From Acanthosoma haemorrhoidale (Eukaryota > Arthropoda > Insecta > Hemiptera > Acanthosomatidae): a stretch of 64,000 bases of DNA. The translations under genes and the position numbers were made by a program. Position 1 is the first letter of the stretch. Each line of letters opens with the position of its first letter. Under the pieces are notes generated by a model, which was given only the letters and a program-made list of their open reading frames with translations, searched no databases and was not told the origin of the DNA. Shown piece by piece: positions 22,855-31,593 of the stretch. Where the stretch lies: positions 80,249,189-80,313,188 of the forward strand of contig OV884009.1 in assembly GCA_930367205.1 (NCBI GenBank). The letters run 5' to 3'.

Positions 22855-23402
22855 GTTAATGAAGCAAAACGTTCCCACGTTACCTTTACCCTCTGCCACA
22901 AGTTGTGTCCACTAGTTTTTTTCAATTCCATTCCTCTTCCTGTACAGTGTGGTATTTAGGCTTCCGTTTCGACAACAGGCTGACTTGGAACCCGCACACG
23001 AGGCTAAAAGGACAAGAACTCAACAGACGCTTCGGGCAACTGTACAGACTACTTTGAAGGACATCCAATCACTCAATAGAAAATAAATACTAATCTACAG
23101 ATACCTAAGCCAATATGGACTTACGGATTCCTCCTCAGAGACTAAAACGGCAGTGACCTCGTGACCTGCTATAAGTACATGACACTCCTACTGCCAGTTT
23201 CTCCAATCATATCCAGAGCGTCTGTGGCTCTCGCGTTCTTGTCAGCCTCCACTAGCTCGCATCTGGTGACGCGGGTGACGGAGGAGCGTGGGTGGGTGAC
23301 TTCCCGAAACTCCGCTTCTTCTTTCGCATGCGAGGGAGGTGACTACCTTGTGGATTTGGGAGGTCTCTGGGCTGTTTGTAAATACTGTATGAAGTTTCTG
23401 AA
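22855..23402 (+). pseudogene. LINE 3'-end fragment (Jockey clade) with internal deletion
   Basis: Begins in the RT C-terminal region (GTTAATGAAGCAAAACG, as at 61,743) and continues through the TTAGGCTTCC and ACAGACGCTTCGGGCAACTG phrases that encode LNRRFGQLYRLL in the longer copy. After TATGGACTTACGGA it jumps straight to CTCCTCAGAGACTAAAACGG at the end of ORF2, so roughly 200 bp are lost. It then follows the 3' UTR and stops after ACTGTATGAAG without the terminal hairpin. It abuts an opposite-strand copy. Confidence 0.85.
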
Positions 23403-24545
23403 TTACAATCTGCCTTATTAGGCAATAAGTAATTATGATAAATGCTCTCATTCATACCATATTTACAATTTTCATTCACTCGCTCATTGATACAGTATTT
23501 ACAAACAGCCCAAAGACCTCCCAAATCCACATGGTTGTCACCTCCCTCGCATGCGAAAGAGGAAGCGGAGTCTTGGGACGTACCCCTCGCTCCTTCGTCA
23601 GCCACGTCACTGGATTCGAGCCAGTGGAGGCTGACGTAGAGCGCGAGAGCGACAGACACTTAAGGAATGACTGCCAGGACTCCCACTGTCACGCGATTAT
23701 AGCAGGTCACGAGGCCACTGCCGTTTTAGTCTCCGAGGAGGTTTATAGGGATGAGGGGTGCAGTGTGACTGTGCTAGGGGATTAGAGTGGTTGGATAGGT
23801 TACTATGAGATTTCATGAACTTGGAAGGGATGAGTTCAAGAATGTAGGGTATATTAAGATCGTTATGAAGTGTTTTGTTGCTGACGTAATAAGGGGCATT
23901 TACTATTGTTCTCAGGACTTTTGATTGAAAGGATTGGATACGCTTGATGTTCGACTTTTTGCTGTCTCCTATAGCTCTATTCCGTATGTCCAGATTGACT
24001 TAGGTATAACTTTTTAAATTAGTAATTTATTTTCTATTTAGAGATGGGACGTCCTTTGAAGTAGTCTGTACAGTTGTCCAAAGCGTCTGTTTAGTTCTTG
24101 TATTTTCTCGTATGTGGGTTCCAGGTCAGCCGTTTGTCGAGATGGAAGCCTAACTCGGATACAGGGAGAGGAATGGAATAAAAAAAAAAAACTAGTGGAC
24201 ACGACTTGGGGTGAAGGTGATGTGGGAACATTCTGCCATTGGTTACACCAATGCTCGATCTCACCAAGATGTTTTTGAAGGTTATGGGATGCTATGTCGG
24301 GGTCTGAGTGTGATGACAAAGACTGCAGTGTCATCTGCAAATGTGGCCAAGAAGGTATTGGGGGTAAAGGGACATCAGCGGTGTATAGGTTATAGTGGAT
24401 TGGGCTCAGGACACTGTCTTGTTGGACTCCTGCTTTTATGGGATAGTAGTTAGAATATTCTAGGCCACAGCGGACTTGGAAGAAGCGGTTTGAAAGGTAG
24501 GACTGTAGGATTACGAAAATGGTCTGTGGTAAATATGAAAGAAAT
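23403..24545 (-). pseudogene. 5'-truncated Jockey-clade LINE copy
   Basis: The reverse complement spans from ATATTTACCACAGACC (as at 61,453) through the RT region around the FADD motif to the end of ORF2 and the full 3' UTR with its ACTTATTGCCTAATAAGGC hairpin. The frame 24,340-24,038 encodes LSSHSDPDIASHNL and LNRRFGQLYRLLQRT, matching 61,649-61,972. Frameshifts break it. This copy retains ACCGCTTCTTCCAAG (near 24,485), which is deleted in the longer copy at about 61,496, so it helps show what the longer copy has lost. It sits tail to tail with the 22,855 copy. Confidence 0.88.
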
Positions 24546-24785
24546 TTCTAAAAATATATTTTATCTTCATTTATTTGGTTGTCAAGGACCTCCCTGGGAT
24601 TAAATAAATTATTTATCTAAATGAATTATAAGTTTAATTCATTTTTTATTATCATTGTAAATAAGGTAACTTCATAATATATAGAATGAAATATAAATAT
24701 TGCAGTTTGTGATTGTTTATTACAATTCTAAATACAACAGAAAAAATTGATTAACTCCATAATACCTCTGTAAATTTATACAAAA

Positions 24786-25135
24786 TCATAAATAGCGATA
24801 ATTTATATTTTGTTCTTTGTCTACATTGTCGATTTCGTACCGAATTATGAATTTTTCAGCGTAAGGATTACGATTTATGATGGAATTAATAATCTTTAGC
24901 ACTTCATTACGTTTTACTTTTTGTATCGCTCGGACATAGTCATTGACCATAATGTAAATATGTCCGAAACATTGTTCTTCTAAATTAGCCTGTAAATAAG
25001 CGGTTGTCCTCTCTCAGTAGGCTTTCCAACGATTCTCATTGAATAAGGTCTGTCTAATTTCCGGTCCACGTTACGTGCATTGAAAGAAGCGAGAGCAAAA
25101 CGGTCGTAGAACACTCTGATATTTTCACAAAAATG
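24786..25135 (-). pseudogene. Unidentified coding-like remnant, one frameshift
   Basis: On the minus strand the segment from about 25,135 down to 25,015 reads as normal-looking protein: NIRVFYDRFALASFNARN, then VDRKLDRPYSMRIVGKPTER. The frame then hits a stop, but the neighbouring frame continues from about 25,010 to a stop at 24,786: AYLQANLEEQCFGHIYIM, VNDYVRAIQKVKRNEVL, KIINSIINRNPYAEK, IRYEIDN. The composition is balanced and unlike the AT-rich filler nearby, and the two pieces meet at a GAGAGAGG run where one extra base would explain the break. There is no Met start; a stop lies just upstream. I do not recognise the family. It could be a decayed host gene or exon, an endogenised viral gene, or an unknown transposon gene. 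Confidence 0.45.
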
Positions 25136-25289
25136 ACGTCAACTGTAATCTTGGTAGTCCCTTTGTTGCTATAACAAAATAAACTGATCTAGTTGAAATT
25201 ACTGATACAATTTTAACGACTCTTTGTAATTACGAATGTCAAGGCACCGTAAAAACTATTTTTATTTCCAAGTCACCAGAATCTAAATA

Positions 25290-25658
25290 CAGCAGAATCT
25301 CCCATAACTGGCTCCCACATATCCGGACGGCCAAATAGTTTTTGCGTCATTGTAATGAGAATTACGCATCTAAAAAGACGAAACAATAGTGGGTATTAAC
25401 ATTTTTTAAATTTAAATATAAGTCATTTTTACACTGGTGAAACATCGTGGCTCGGGAAAGATTGACAAAAAAATAACTATAAACAAATATTTTGATGTAA
25501 AATTGTAAAGTTTATTCTTAATATATATAATTATATATAATATATATATATATAATGGATAATTATTTACATTTTCTTTATTTGGTATACATCTTAGCCA
25601 CTCCCCCATATTCGAGTTGAAGTGGGTGGGAGTGATCCGGATAGGGGAGATTCTACTG
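25290..25658. mobile_element. pogo/Tigger-like MITE, 369 bp, flanked by TA
   Basis: The left end CAGCAGAATCTCCC followed by TATCCGGAC, and the right end GATCCGGATAGGGGAGATTCTACTG, form imperfect terminal inverted repeats of about 25-30 bp (the right end reads CAGTAGAATCTCCCC on the minus strand). TA lies immediately outside both ends. CAGTA... termini with a TATCCGG block and TA target duplications are typical of pogo/Tigger elements. No transposase is inside, so this is a non-autonomous copy. Its length matching the satellite unit is coincidence; the sequences are unrelated. Confidence 0.65.
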
Positions 25659-26065
25659 TACTCGATTTCTTGGATCGACATATATACACCCAACATTAAT
25701 TTTCTACACAATTTTTTTTAAAACTCTATTTGCACAACGGGCACTATATACATGAGATATAGCAGATATGTGTGTGTGTGTAACACATTAAATTCGGGGC
25801 CAGACTCGCTCTTCTCCGGGCTAGCAGATTCAATTTCGTCTGCAGACTTGCAGATCCACACCAACACCCAATATACGTTGGGGTAATAAATATTTGAGCT
25901 CTTTTAGATTAATGTAAACTGCAGTAAAACCAATGCACTAATAATTTCTATATTAGTAAACAATTCCTCTATAAACAGATGTATATCTTCCAGGCCTAGA
26001 AAAAATTATTTAAACCAGGTAAATTCTATTCGTAATCGTAATTAAACACACGCACATATATGTTA

Positions 26066-26185
26066 TCTCTCTCTCTATTTCTCTCTCTCTACCTCTCTCT
26101 CTCTCGCTCTCTCTACCTCTCTCTCTCTCTACCTCTCTACCTCTCTACCTCTCTACCTCTCTCTCTACCTCTCTCTACCTCTCTC

Positions 26186-26249
<64 letters not shown>

Positions 26250-26262
26250 TATATATATATAT
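26066..26262. repeat. CT microsatellite followed by an AT run
   Basis: Interrupted (CT)n with ACCTCTCT variants runs for about 180 bp, ending in an (AT)n stretch directly before the LTR element. The 71-codon Leu/Ser frame through it is a translation artefact. Confidence 0.95.
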
Positions 26263-26269
26263 GAATGTA

Positions 26270-26454
26270 AGTTAAAGCCAGAGGCAAGTTATGTTGTAAA
26301 CTAATACGATCATGGGAGGTAAACAACCCATGATCCTATGTAGGTCGGATTACTAAGGAGAATAAAGTAGTCTTTTACTGGAGTCACAGTGTGTCGGTGT
26401 TTTTTCCTCTGTCATTATTATACTTTTATCACACTTAACCGCCGACGATTAACT
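26270..26454 (+). repeat. 5' LTR of the gypsy element
   Basis: 185 bp with short inverted ends AGTTAA...TTAACT. It differs from the 3' LTR at one position I can see (TTTATCACAC versus TTTAGCACAC). AATAAA at about 26,360 (GGAGAATAAAG) is a plausible polyadenylation signal, and the second gypsy family has the same GGAGAATAAAG phrase. No clear TATA box. Confidence 0.95.
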
Positions 26455-26471
26455 GGTGCCGAAACCCGGGA
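26454..26471 (+). other. Primer binding site for tRNA-Phe
   Basis: TGGTGCCGAAACCCGGGA is fully complementary to the 3' end of animal tRNA-Phe (TCCCGGGTTTCGGCACCA, CCA tail included). It shares its first T with the LTR end. Minus-strand DNA synthesis of the element would start here. The tRNA identity is from known tRNA-Phe sequences, recalled and not searched. Confidence 0.88.
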
Positions 26472-26576
26472 GATTACGGGAACCTCGTACGGCGGCGTAG
26501 AAAGTAATTGTTGTTTTTTTCTTTCTCTCTAATTTTTTTTTCTTAATCGTCTCCTCTCTTTTACGTTTTTAATAAC

Positions 26577-27761
26577 ATGCCAAAGGGAGTGTTACGACCC
26601 GCGGTGCTAAGTGGAGCTGCAGATATACCTCAGTTGCCTCAAACGACGATGGCAGCGGCTCACGCGACTACATTAGCGTGGATGAAGATTCAGGCGATCA
26701 CGGCTCAGGATATGAGGAAGTCCATTTCCGATCTGGAGAGATTCGCAGGTGAGACCGGGGAACTGAATCATTTCCTTAAGGGGGGTGACCGGCTGATGAT
26801 GCGGATAGAAGGAAAACGGACGGAGGATTTAATAACTGAAGGAGATGCCGATTCACTGAGAGCAGCTCTGGTGTGCAGAGTTAAGCGGAGCATTCTGAAT
26901 ATGATCCAGGCTGACGAGGAGACCCCATGGACCATCGTGAAGGAGCGGCTGAAGAAAGCATTCGGCGGGGGAAGATGGACCCCGGAAGAGGATATTTTTA
27001 AAATGTTCCGGGAGACGAAGAGGCACCGACAAACAAACGGGCAGTTCGCCGGAACACTGCTGGCTCAATACAATGGCATCACGGAGAAGATGCGGGAGAC
27101 ATTGAACGCGGCAGAAGTAGAGGGCAGGATGGCGTTTTTGTCTACAATACTGAAGGTGCAGCTAGCGAAGGAAACAGGAAGAAAGGAGGCGTTACCTAGA
27201 GAGCGCACGTTTCTAGAATGCGCTCAAGAAATGGTGGATACCAGCGCCAGAGAGGAGGAAATTACAGTTGGCGAGGAAGAAATGGACTGGAGGAAAGTAG
27301 TATATAAAAGGCCCAAAATCGCGCCGGTCACATGGAGGAAGAAGGAGGTAGAGTACGGTAGAAGAGAGAGGGCGGCAGTGGGAGAAAGGAGCCGAGGAAA
27401 CGCGGGACGCCCCAGGAGAAGGGAAGACAGGAAGTGTTATGAGTGTGGGAAGACAGGGCACCTGGTAGCTAAGTGCCCACGCACTAGGTGCTTTGAGTGT
27501 GGCACGGAGGGTCACGTAGCAAGACAGTGCCCATATATGAGCCCACGCAGAAACGTGAACCGTCCCGAGCCAATGGAAATCAATGCTCAGAGAGTGTGGA
27601 GGAGGGAGAGACATCAGTCAGAGGCTTCAGAAACTTCGGAAATCTCCGAAACGGACAACGAAAGGGAAGAGCCAGGAAGCGGAGTGGGCTGTGGAAGCGG
27701 CAGTGCCCGGAGGAGCGGCCGACGACAGGCGACGGAGGAGAGGGGAGAACGCGAGATCTGA
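26577..27761 (+). CDS. gag: Gag polyprotein of the gypsy element
   Basis: 394 codons. Gag forms the retrotransposon particle in the cytoplasm and packages the element RNA. The N-terminal two thirds is a helical capsid-like region with many charged residues (LRAALVCRVKRSILNMIQ, then WTIVKERLKKAFGG, a retrotransposon-gag-type pattern). Two CCHC zinc knuckles follow near residues 287-320: CYECGKTGHLVAKC and CFECGTEGHVARQC. The tail is Arg/Glu/Ser-rich. The ATG at 26,577 lies about 105 bp after the primer site and is the first good start. The stop is TGA at 27,759-27,761, and the same frame continues open into pol, so this TGA may be read through or may be a mutation in a fused gag-pol frame. Confidence 0.92.
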   Translation: MPKGVLRPAVLSGAADIPQLPQTTMAAAHATTLAWMKIQAITAQDMRKSISDLERFAGETGELNHFLKGGDRLMMRIEGKRTEDLITEGDADSLRAALVCRVKRSILNMIQADEETPWTIVKERLKKAFGGGRWTPEEDIFKMFRETKRHRQTNGQFAGTLLAQYNGITEKMRETLNAAEVEGRMAFLSTILKVQLAKETGRKEALPRERTFLECAQEMVDTSAREEEITVGEEEMDWRKVVYKRPKIAPVTWRKKEVEYGRRERAAVGERSRGNAGRPRRREDRKCYECGKTGHLVAKCPRTRCFECGTEGHVARQCPYMSPRRNVNRPEPMEINAQRVWRRERHQSEASETSEISETDNEREEPGSGVGCGSGSARRSGRRQATEERGEREI

Positions 27762-29822
27762 GAAGAGTGGCAGCGGAGAGGCGACCGCACGTTAATAAAT
27801 AATACTGTAAAAGGCACACATGGCGGTCTGCCTATAATTAGAGTCGCGAGTGGAGTGCAGTGCTTAGTGGATACGGGGAGTACCAACACAATAATGTGTC
27901 GGGAGACACTAGAGAGCATGTGTGGAGGAGGGAGGATGCCTCAAATGCAGGTATGTTCTTGTAGCTTGGTCACCCTGGGGGGCCCCTGCAGGGTCGAAGG
28001 GGAAGCGATAATAGGGTTGGAAAGATGGGATCGTAGCGAGGAGAAATTACGGGTCCATGTGGTGGAAAAGATGCCCCGGGAATACGGAGGGATCATAGGG
28101 TGTGATCTGTTGGGGAAAGTTGGAGCAAGGATTAGGAACAGGGAAGGGAAATGGGACATTCGCTTAGGTAAGAAAACATATAGGTGCCTGAGACAAAGGA
28201 GGGACGTAGGGAGAGACGGTAGGGCGCAAGTAGGGGCGATTAGGCGAGCGGAGGATTGGAGAGTGGAGCTCAAGAGAGAATATACGGACATTTTCTTTAA
28301 GGAAGGGGAGAGATTGGGGGCCACAGGAAAAACAGTACATGAGATTCCGCTCAAGCAGGACCGAGTAAGCTACGTGAAGGAGCGCAGATACCCACAGGCT
28401 CTGAGACACCATATTAGGGAGGAGCTGGACAACTTGAAAAAACAGGGGATCATCGAAGATAGCACGTCACCATATAATAGCCCCTTATGGGCTGTTAAGA
28501 AAAAGAGCGTGGAAGGCGGGGTCCCAGATAAGTATAGAGTGGTAGTAGACTACCGGAAGCTCAATGAGAATACAGTGGACGAGAAGTACCCAATTCCACG
28601 GTTCGATGACATTCTGGACAGGCTGAGCGGGGCCAGGATCTTCAGCACCCTGGATCTCAAAGCGGGGTATCACCAGATACAGATGCATCCTAGGGACCGA
28701 CATAAGACAGCCTTCACTTTTGAGAGAGGTCACTACGAGTTCACCAGGATGCCATTTGGATTGAAAAATGCACCCATCACATTCCAAAGGCTCATGGATG
28801 AGTTGCTACGTGGAGTAGATGAGTCCGTTTGCCAGATATACATGGACGACCTCTTAGTATTCAGCGCGACCGAGGCCCAACATGTAGATCACCTGAGGAC
28901 AGTTTTTGACCGAGTGCGACAATTCGGCCTGAAATTGTCGGAGGAAAAGTCCCATCTGGGTCAGGAAGTCATCAGTTTTTTGGGGCACACGATATCCAAA
29001 GAAGGAGTCCGACCAGATGCCGGGAAGGTAGCAGCAATCCAGAAGATGGCGGTTCCGTCGGACGTAAAAGGGATACGGCGGTTGATGGGAACACTGAACT
29101 ACTACAGGCGATTCGTCCCAGAAATGGCAGCATACCTAGTACCTCTTAACAACCTCCTCAAAAAGGGGAAAAAAGTAGCCATCACCTCCAACATAGAGGC
29201 GAACATGCGCAAGTGCATGGCACGACTACAAGAACATCCTGTACTGGCTTTTCCGGATTTCACAAAGCAATTCACAATAACGACGGATGCCAGTGAATAT
29301 GCCTTGGGAGCAGTTCTGTCACAGGCGGGGGGCAAAGGGGACCGTCCAGTAGCGTACGCCAGTAGGCGCCTCACAGAGGCGGAAAGTCGGTATAGCGCGC
29401 TAGAGCGGGAATTATTAGGGATAGTCTGGGCAATAGACCATTTCCGGCCCTACGTGTTCGGGAGAAGGTTCCGGGTGCACACCGACCACAAACCGTTACA
29501 GTGGGTTGGAAAATTAAAAGAGTCGTCGGCGAGGGTCATGCGTTGGAAGGAGTTCCTCAGCCAATACAACTTGGAGGTGATATACAAGCCCGGTAAGGAA
29601 AACGTCGTGGCGGACTGGCTGTCCCGGGCGATGGTGGTCAACGCACTCGAACAAGAGCAGGGGGAATCCTCCCGAGACGGAAGGCAGTTCTTGCGAGAAT
29701 GGACGCCGGAGAGAGAAGAAGACCAACAGACCCAGGGTCTACGGATTTGGTACCGTCGGCAGGAGGAGGGAGCTCAACGGACGACAGGCCTGCGGACATG
29801 GAAGAGCGGGAAGAAATTATAA
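27762..29822 (+). CDS. pol: Pol, first part: protease, reverse transcriptase, RNase H
   Basis: Continues in the gag frame after the single TGA with no stop until 29,820. Protease has CLVDTGSTNT at about 27,861-27,890 (catalytic DTG). The RT region includes YRVVVDYRKLNENT, FSTLDLKAGYHQI (first catalytic Asp), FGLKNAPITFQRLMDE and YMDD at 28,839-28,850. RNase H has TDASEYALGAVLSQ at 29,283 and HTDHKPLQWVG near 29,478. These domains cut the polyprotein, copy the RNA and remove RNA from the hybrid. There is no ATG near the protease, so expression must depend on readthrough of the TGA or on an internal start. The last 40 codons run out of register with the second gypsy family, and integrase continues in another frame. 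Confidence 0.9.
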   Translation, partial: EEWQRRGDRTLINNTVKGTHGGLPIIRVASGVQCLVDTGSTNTIMCRETLESMCGGGRMPQMQVCSCSLVTLGGPCRVEGEAIIGLERWDRSEEKLRVHVVEKMPREYGGIIGCDLLGKVGARIRNREGKWDIRLGKKTYRCLRQRRDVGRDGRAQVGAIRRAEDWRVELKREYTDIFFKEGERLGATGKTVHEIPLKQDRVSYVKERRYPQALRHHIREELDNLKKQGIIEDSTSPYNSPLWAVKKKSVEGGVPDKYRVVVDYRKLNENTVDEKYPIPRFDDILDRLSGARIFSTLDLKAGYHQIQMHPRDRHKTAFTFERGHYEFTRMPFGLKNAPITFQRLMDELLRGVDESVCQIYMDDLLVFSATEAQHVDHLRTVFDRVRQFGLKLSEEKSHLGQEVISFLGHTISKEGVRPDAGKVAAIQKMAVPSDVKGIRRLMGTLNYYRRFVPEMAAYLVPLNNLLKKGKKVAITSNIEANMRKCMARLQEHPVLAFPDFTKQFTITTDASEYALGAVLSQAGGKGDRPVAYASRRLTEAESRYSALERELLGIVWAIDHFRPYVFGRRFRVHTDHKPLQWVGKLKESSARVMRWKEFLSQYNLEVIYKPGKENVVADWLSRAMVVNALEQEQGESSRDGRQFLREWTPEREEDQQTQGLRIWYRRQEEGAQRTTGLRTWKSGKKL

Positions 29823-30622
29823 ACGATAAGCGCCGCCAGATAGTCTGGAAGACGAAGACCTTCGGCCCAATGAAAATAGCACATGATAGTTCTACACGAT
29901 CGACCACCACGACCATATGGTCGGCTCCAGGGGTGAACAACGACCAAATTAGTCTTGCCCTTAATGATGCTTCCACACCAGGGAAGACCCATTTTCTTTA
30001 TGTCGGTAACGCAACCATATGGGAGAAAATTAAGCGCCTTTGGAGGGCGGAGCAGGTTGGGGTTGACCGAACATTTGTACGGTGTACCATGATGGTAGAG
30101 ACCATCCCGGATGAGCCAACGCAGAAGGAGATCACGCTAGCATACCATCAGGGCAAAACCAACCACAGGGGAGAACAAGAGACGGCTCAGGCGTTGAGGC
30201 GGAAGTATTTCTGGTGGGGGATGCGAAAGACAATCCAGGAAACACTAGCTGCGTGCGAAGTTTGTCATCGTACCAAATATGACAGGCACCCACCTACCGG
30301 GCAACAAGTCGAGACTCCCACGGCGCAAACACCGCTCACTGACCTTCAAGTTGATACTTTCACTTGGCGGGGACACAAGTGGGTCACCATGGTTGACCTT
30401 TTTAGTAAAATGGCTATGGCATACCCTATTCGGGAAAAGTCATCGGAAGCAGTGCTAGGCGCGCTGAGGCGTTGGTTCCAATTCTACGGCGTCCCAGATC
30501 GGATAGCGTCGGACGGTGGAAAGGAGTTCGATAACGCCGACGTGCGGAAAGAGATGAAGGCTGTGGACGTGATGTGGCACGTCAATACCCCCAGGGCATC
30601 CAAAGAGCCGAGGAGGAATTGA
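29699..30622 (+). CDS. Integrase N-terminal zinc domain and part of the catalytic core
   Basis: 307 codons in a frame one base back from the preceding pol frame, overlapping it by about 120 bp. EEIINDKRRQIVW near the start matches EIINEKKWQVVL of the gypsy copy at 34.4-37.4 kb, so this is the true continuation. The HHCC zinc finger is H and H in LAYHQGKTNHRG and CEVC about 30 residues on. Two of the three catalytic acids are visible: Asp in LQVDTF and Asp in RIASDGGKEFD. The frame ends at a stop after a run of five C (about 30,590-30,594); the catalytic Glu lies beyond it in another frame. The first shift could be programmed or an indel. The second looks like a one-base insertion in the C run. 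Confidence 0.82.
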   Translation: MDAGERRRPTDPGSTDLVPSAGGGSSTDDRPADMEEREEIINDKRRQIVWKTKTFGPMKIAHDSSTRSTTTTIWSAPGVNNDQISLALNDASTPGKTHFLYVGNATIWEKIKRLWRAEQVGVDRTFVRCTMMVETIPDEPTQKEITLAYHQGKTNHRGEQETAQALRRKYFWWGMRKTIQETLAACEVCHRTKYDRHPPTGQQVETPTAQTPLTDLQVDTFTWRGHKWVTMVDLFSKMAMAYPIREKSSEAVLGALRRWFQFYGVPDRIASDGGKEFDNADVRKEMKAVDVMWHVNTPRASKEPRRN

Positions 30623-30638
30623 GCGTCTCCACAGTACC

Positions 30639-31151
30639 TTGGGCGATCATCTCCGCGTCTACAATGCCGACAAAGGGTTGGAGCCGGCAGAGGCAATGCC
30701 TAGGGCGGTCATTGCGTATAACCATTCTGTCCACACGACCACCGGGTTTTCACCCTTTGAAATCCTTTTCGGACTTCGTGGGCGTCGCCGAGACACGAGT
30801 AGAACGGTGGTGGGAGACGAGACGTCCGCACAACTCACCACCAACCGCGTGGAACTGGGGAAAGTATGGGGGAAGGTGTACGCGAGAATTACCGGGGGAA
30901 AATCCAGGAGGGTGTTGAGGGAGAACGCGGGCGTCAAACCACTAGAAGGGTGCGTTGCGATAGGCACTACGGTATATCGTAAGATCGGTTCCAATAGGAG
31001 TAAGGAGGTGTCCCGTTATGAGGGTCCGTTCCGGGTGATCACGATTCGTGAACACAATTTGGTGACCATCCAGAGTGTTCATGAACCCGCGAAGAGGAGA
31101 ACTGTCCATCTCGAGCAGTTAAAGCTTCCAGTGGGGAAGCCATCCAAATAG
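30639..31151 (+). CDS. Integrase C-terminal part, separated by a frameshift
   Basis: 170 codons back in the gag-pol frame. Just before the first ATG the frame encodes GIERLHSTLGDH, which contains the Glu that completes the D,D-E triad. MPRAVIAYNHSVHTTTGFSP and ILFGLRGRRRDTS follow, as in gypsy integrases. The C-terminal part has a GPFRVITIREHNLVTIQ segment, resembling the SH3-like tail of retroviral-type integrases. No chromodomain is recognised. Because the frame switches at 30,590, this copy probably makes no working integrase. Confidence 0.82.
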   Translation: MGDHLRVYNADKGLEPAEAMPRAVIAYNHSVHTTTGFSPFEILFGLRGRRRDTSRTVVGDETSAQLTTNRVELGKVWGKVYARITGGKSRRVLRENAGVKPLEGCVAIGTTVYRKIGSNRSKEVSRYEGPFRVITIREHNLVTIQSVHEPAKRRTVHLEQLKLPVGKPSK

Positions 31152-31394
31152 GGAATTGACTCTAATTTTCTCACTCCTGCACACATCTCTTTTGGTTTTT
31201 GGTGGCATTTGCCAGATACATGTTTTTTTATTTTACTGTTTTAACCTTGTACCACATTGGATAAAGTTATGTTCTATTTTTATGATTATAAGACAGTGTT
31301 GTGCTGCTCTAGGCGAGCAGGAAATTATTATGTCAGAACTGTATATAATTAGCATAAGTGTTAAGTTTCAGTTCCCGACGGATGGTCAGGAACT

Positions 31395-31404
31395 GGCAGG
31401 GGGG
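31395..31404 (+). other. Polypurine tract
   Basis: GGCAGGGGGG (one C interruption) lies directly before the 3' LTR, in the position where plus-strand synthesis is primed. The second family has an equivalent GGAGGGAGGG tract. Confidence 0.8.
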
Positions 31405-31589
31405 AGTTAAAGCCAGAGGCAAGTTATGTTGTAAACTAATACGATCATGGGAGGTAAACAACCCATGATCCTATGTAGGTCGGATTACTAAGGAGAATAA
31501 AGTAGTCTTTTACTGGAGTCACAGTGTGTCGGTGTTTTTTCCTCTGTCATTATTATACTTTTAGCACACTTAACCGCCGACGATTAACT
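31405..31589 (+). repeat. 3' LTR of the gypsy element
   Basis: 185 bp, the same ends and length as the 5' LTR, one visible difference, followed by the TGTA duplication at 31,590-31,593. Confidence 0.95.
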
Positions 31590-31593
31590 TGTA

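Larger units (their letters stand above)
26270..31589 (+). mobile_element. Ty3/gypsy LTR retrotransposon, near-complete, no env
   Basis: The 5.3-kb element has 185-bp LTRs at 26,270 and 31,405, a tRNA-Phe primer site, gag, protease-RT-RNase H, integrase and a polypurine tract. The target duplication TGTA is at 26,266-26,269 and 31,590-31,593; 4 bp is the usual length for this group. Domain order (protease, RT, RNase H, integrase) places it in Ty3/gypsy. No envelope frame follows integrase: 31,152-31,404 holds only an 84-codon frame without a signal or fusion motif. LTR near-identity indicates a recent insertion, but the internal region has breaks (see the gene entries). It landed in the AT run beside the microsatellite. 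Confidence 0.95.

Noticed and set aside
25290..25658. Relationship between this 369-bp MITE and the 369-bp satellite unit
   Set aside because: Only the lengths coincide; no sequence phrases are shared.
26060..26275. 71-residue Leu/Ser-rich protein
   Set aside because: It is a translation of the CT microsatellite.
27213..27614. Minus-strand and alternative-frame proteins over gag and pol (27,213-28,787)
   Set aside because: They are shadows of the gag-pol coding frame; no independent motif or start context supports them.
31156..31410. Envelope gene of the gypsy element
   Set aside because: Only 84 codons, hydrophobic in places but without signal peptide, cleavage site or fusion peptide pattern. 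It overlaps the polypurine tract and LTR start.
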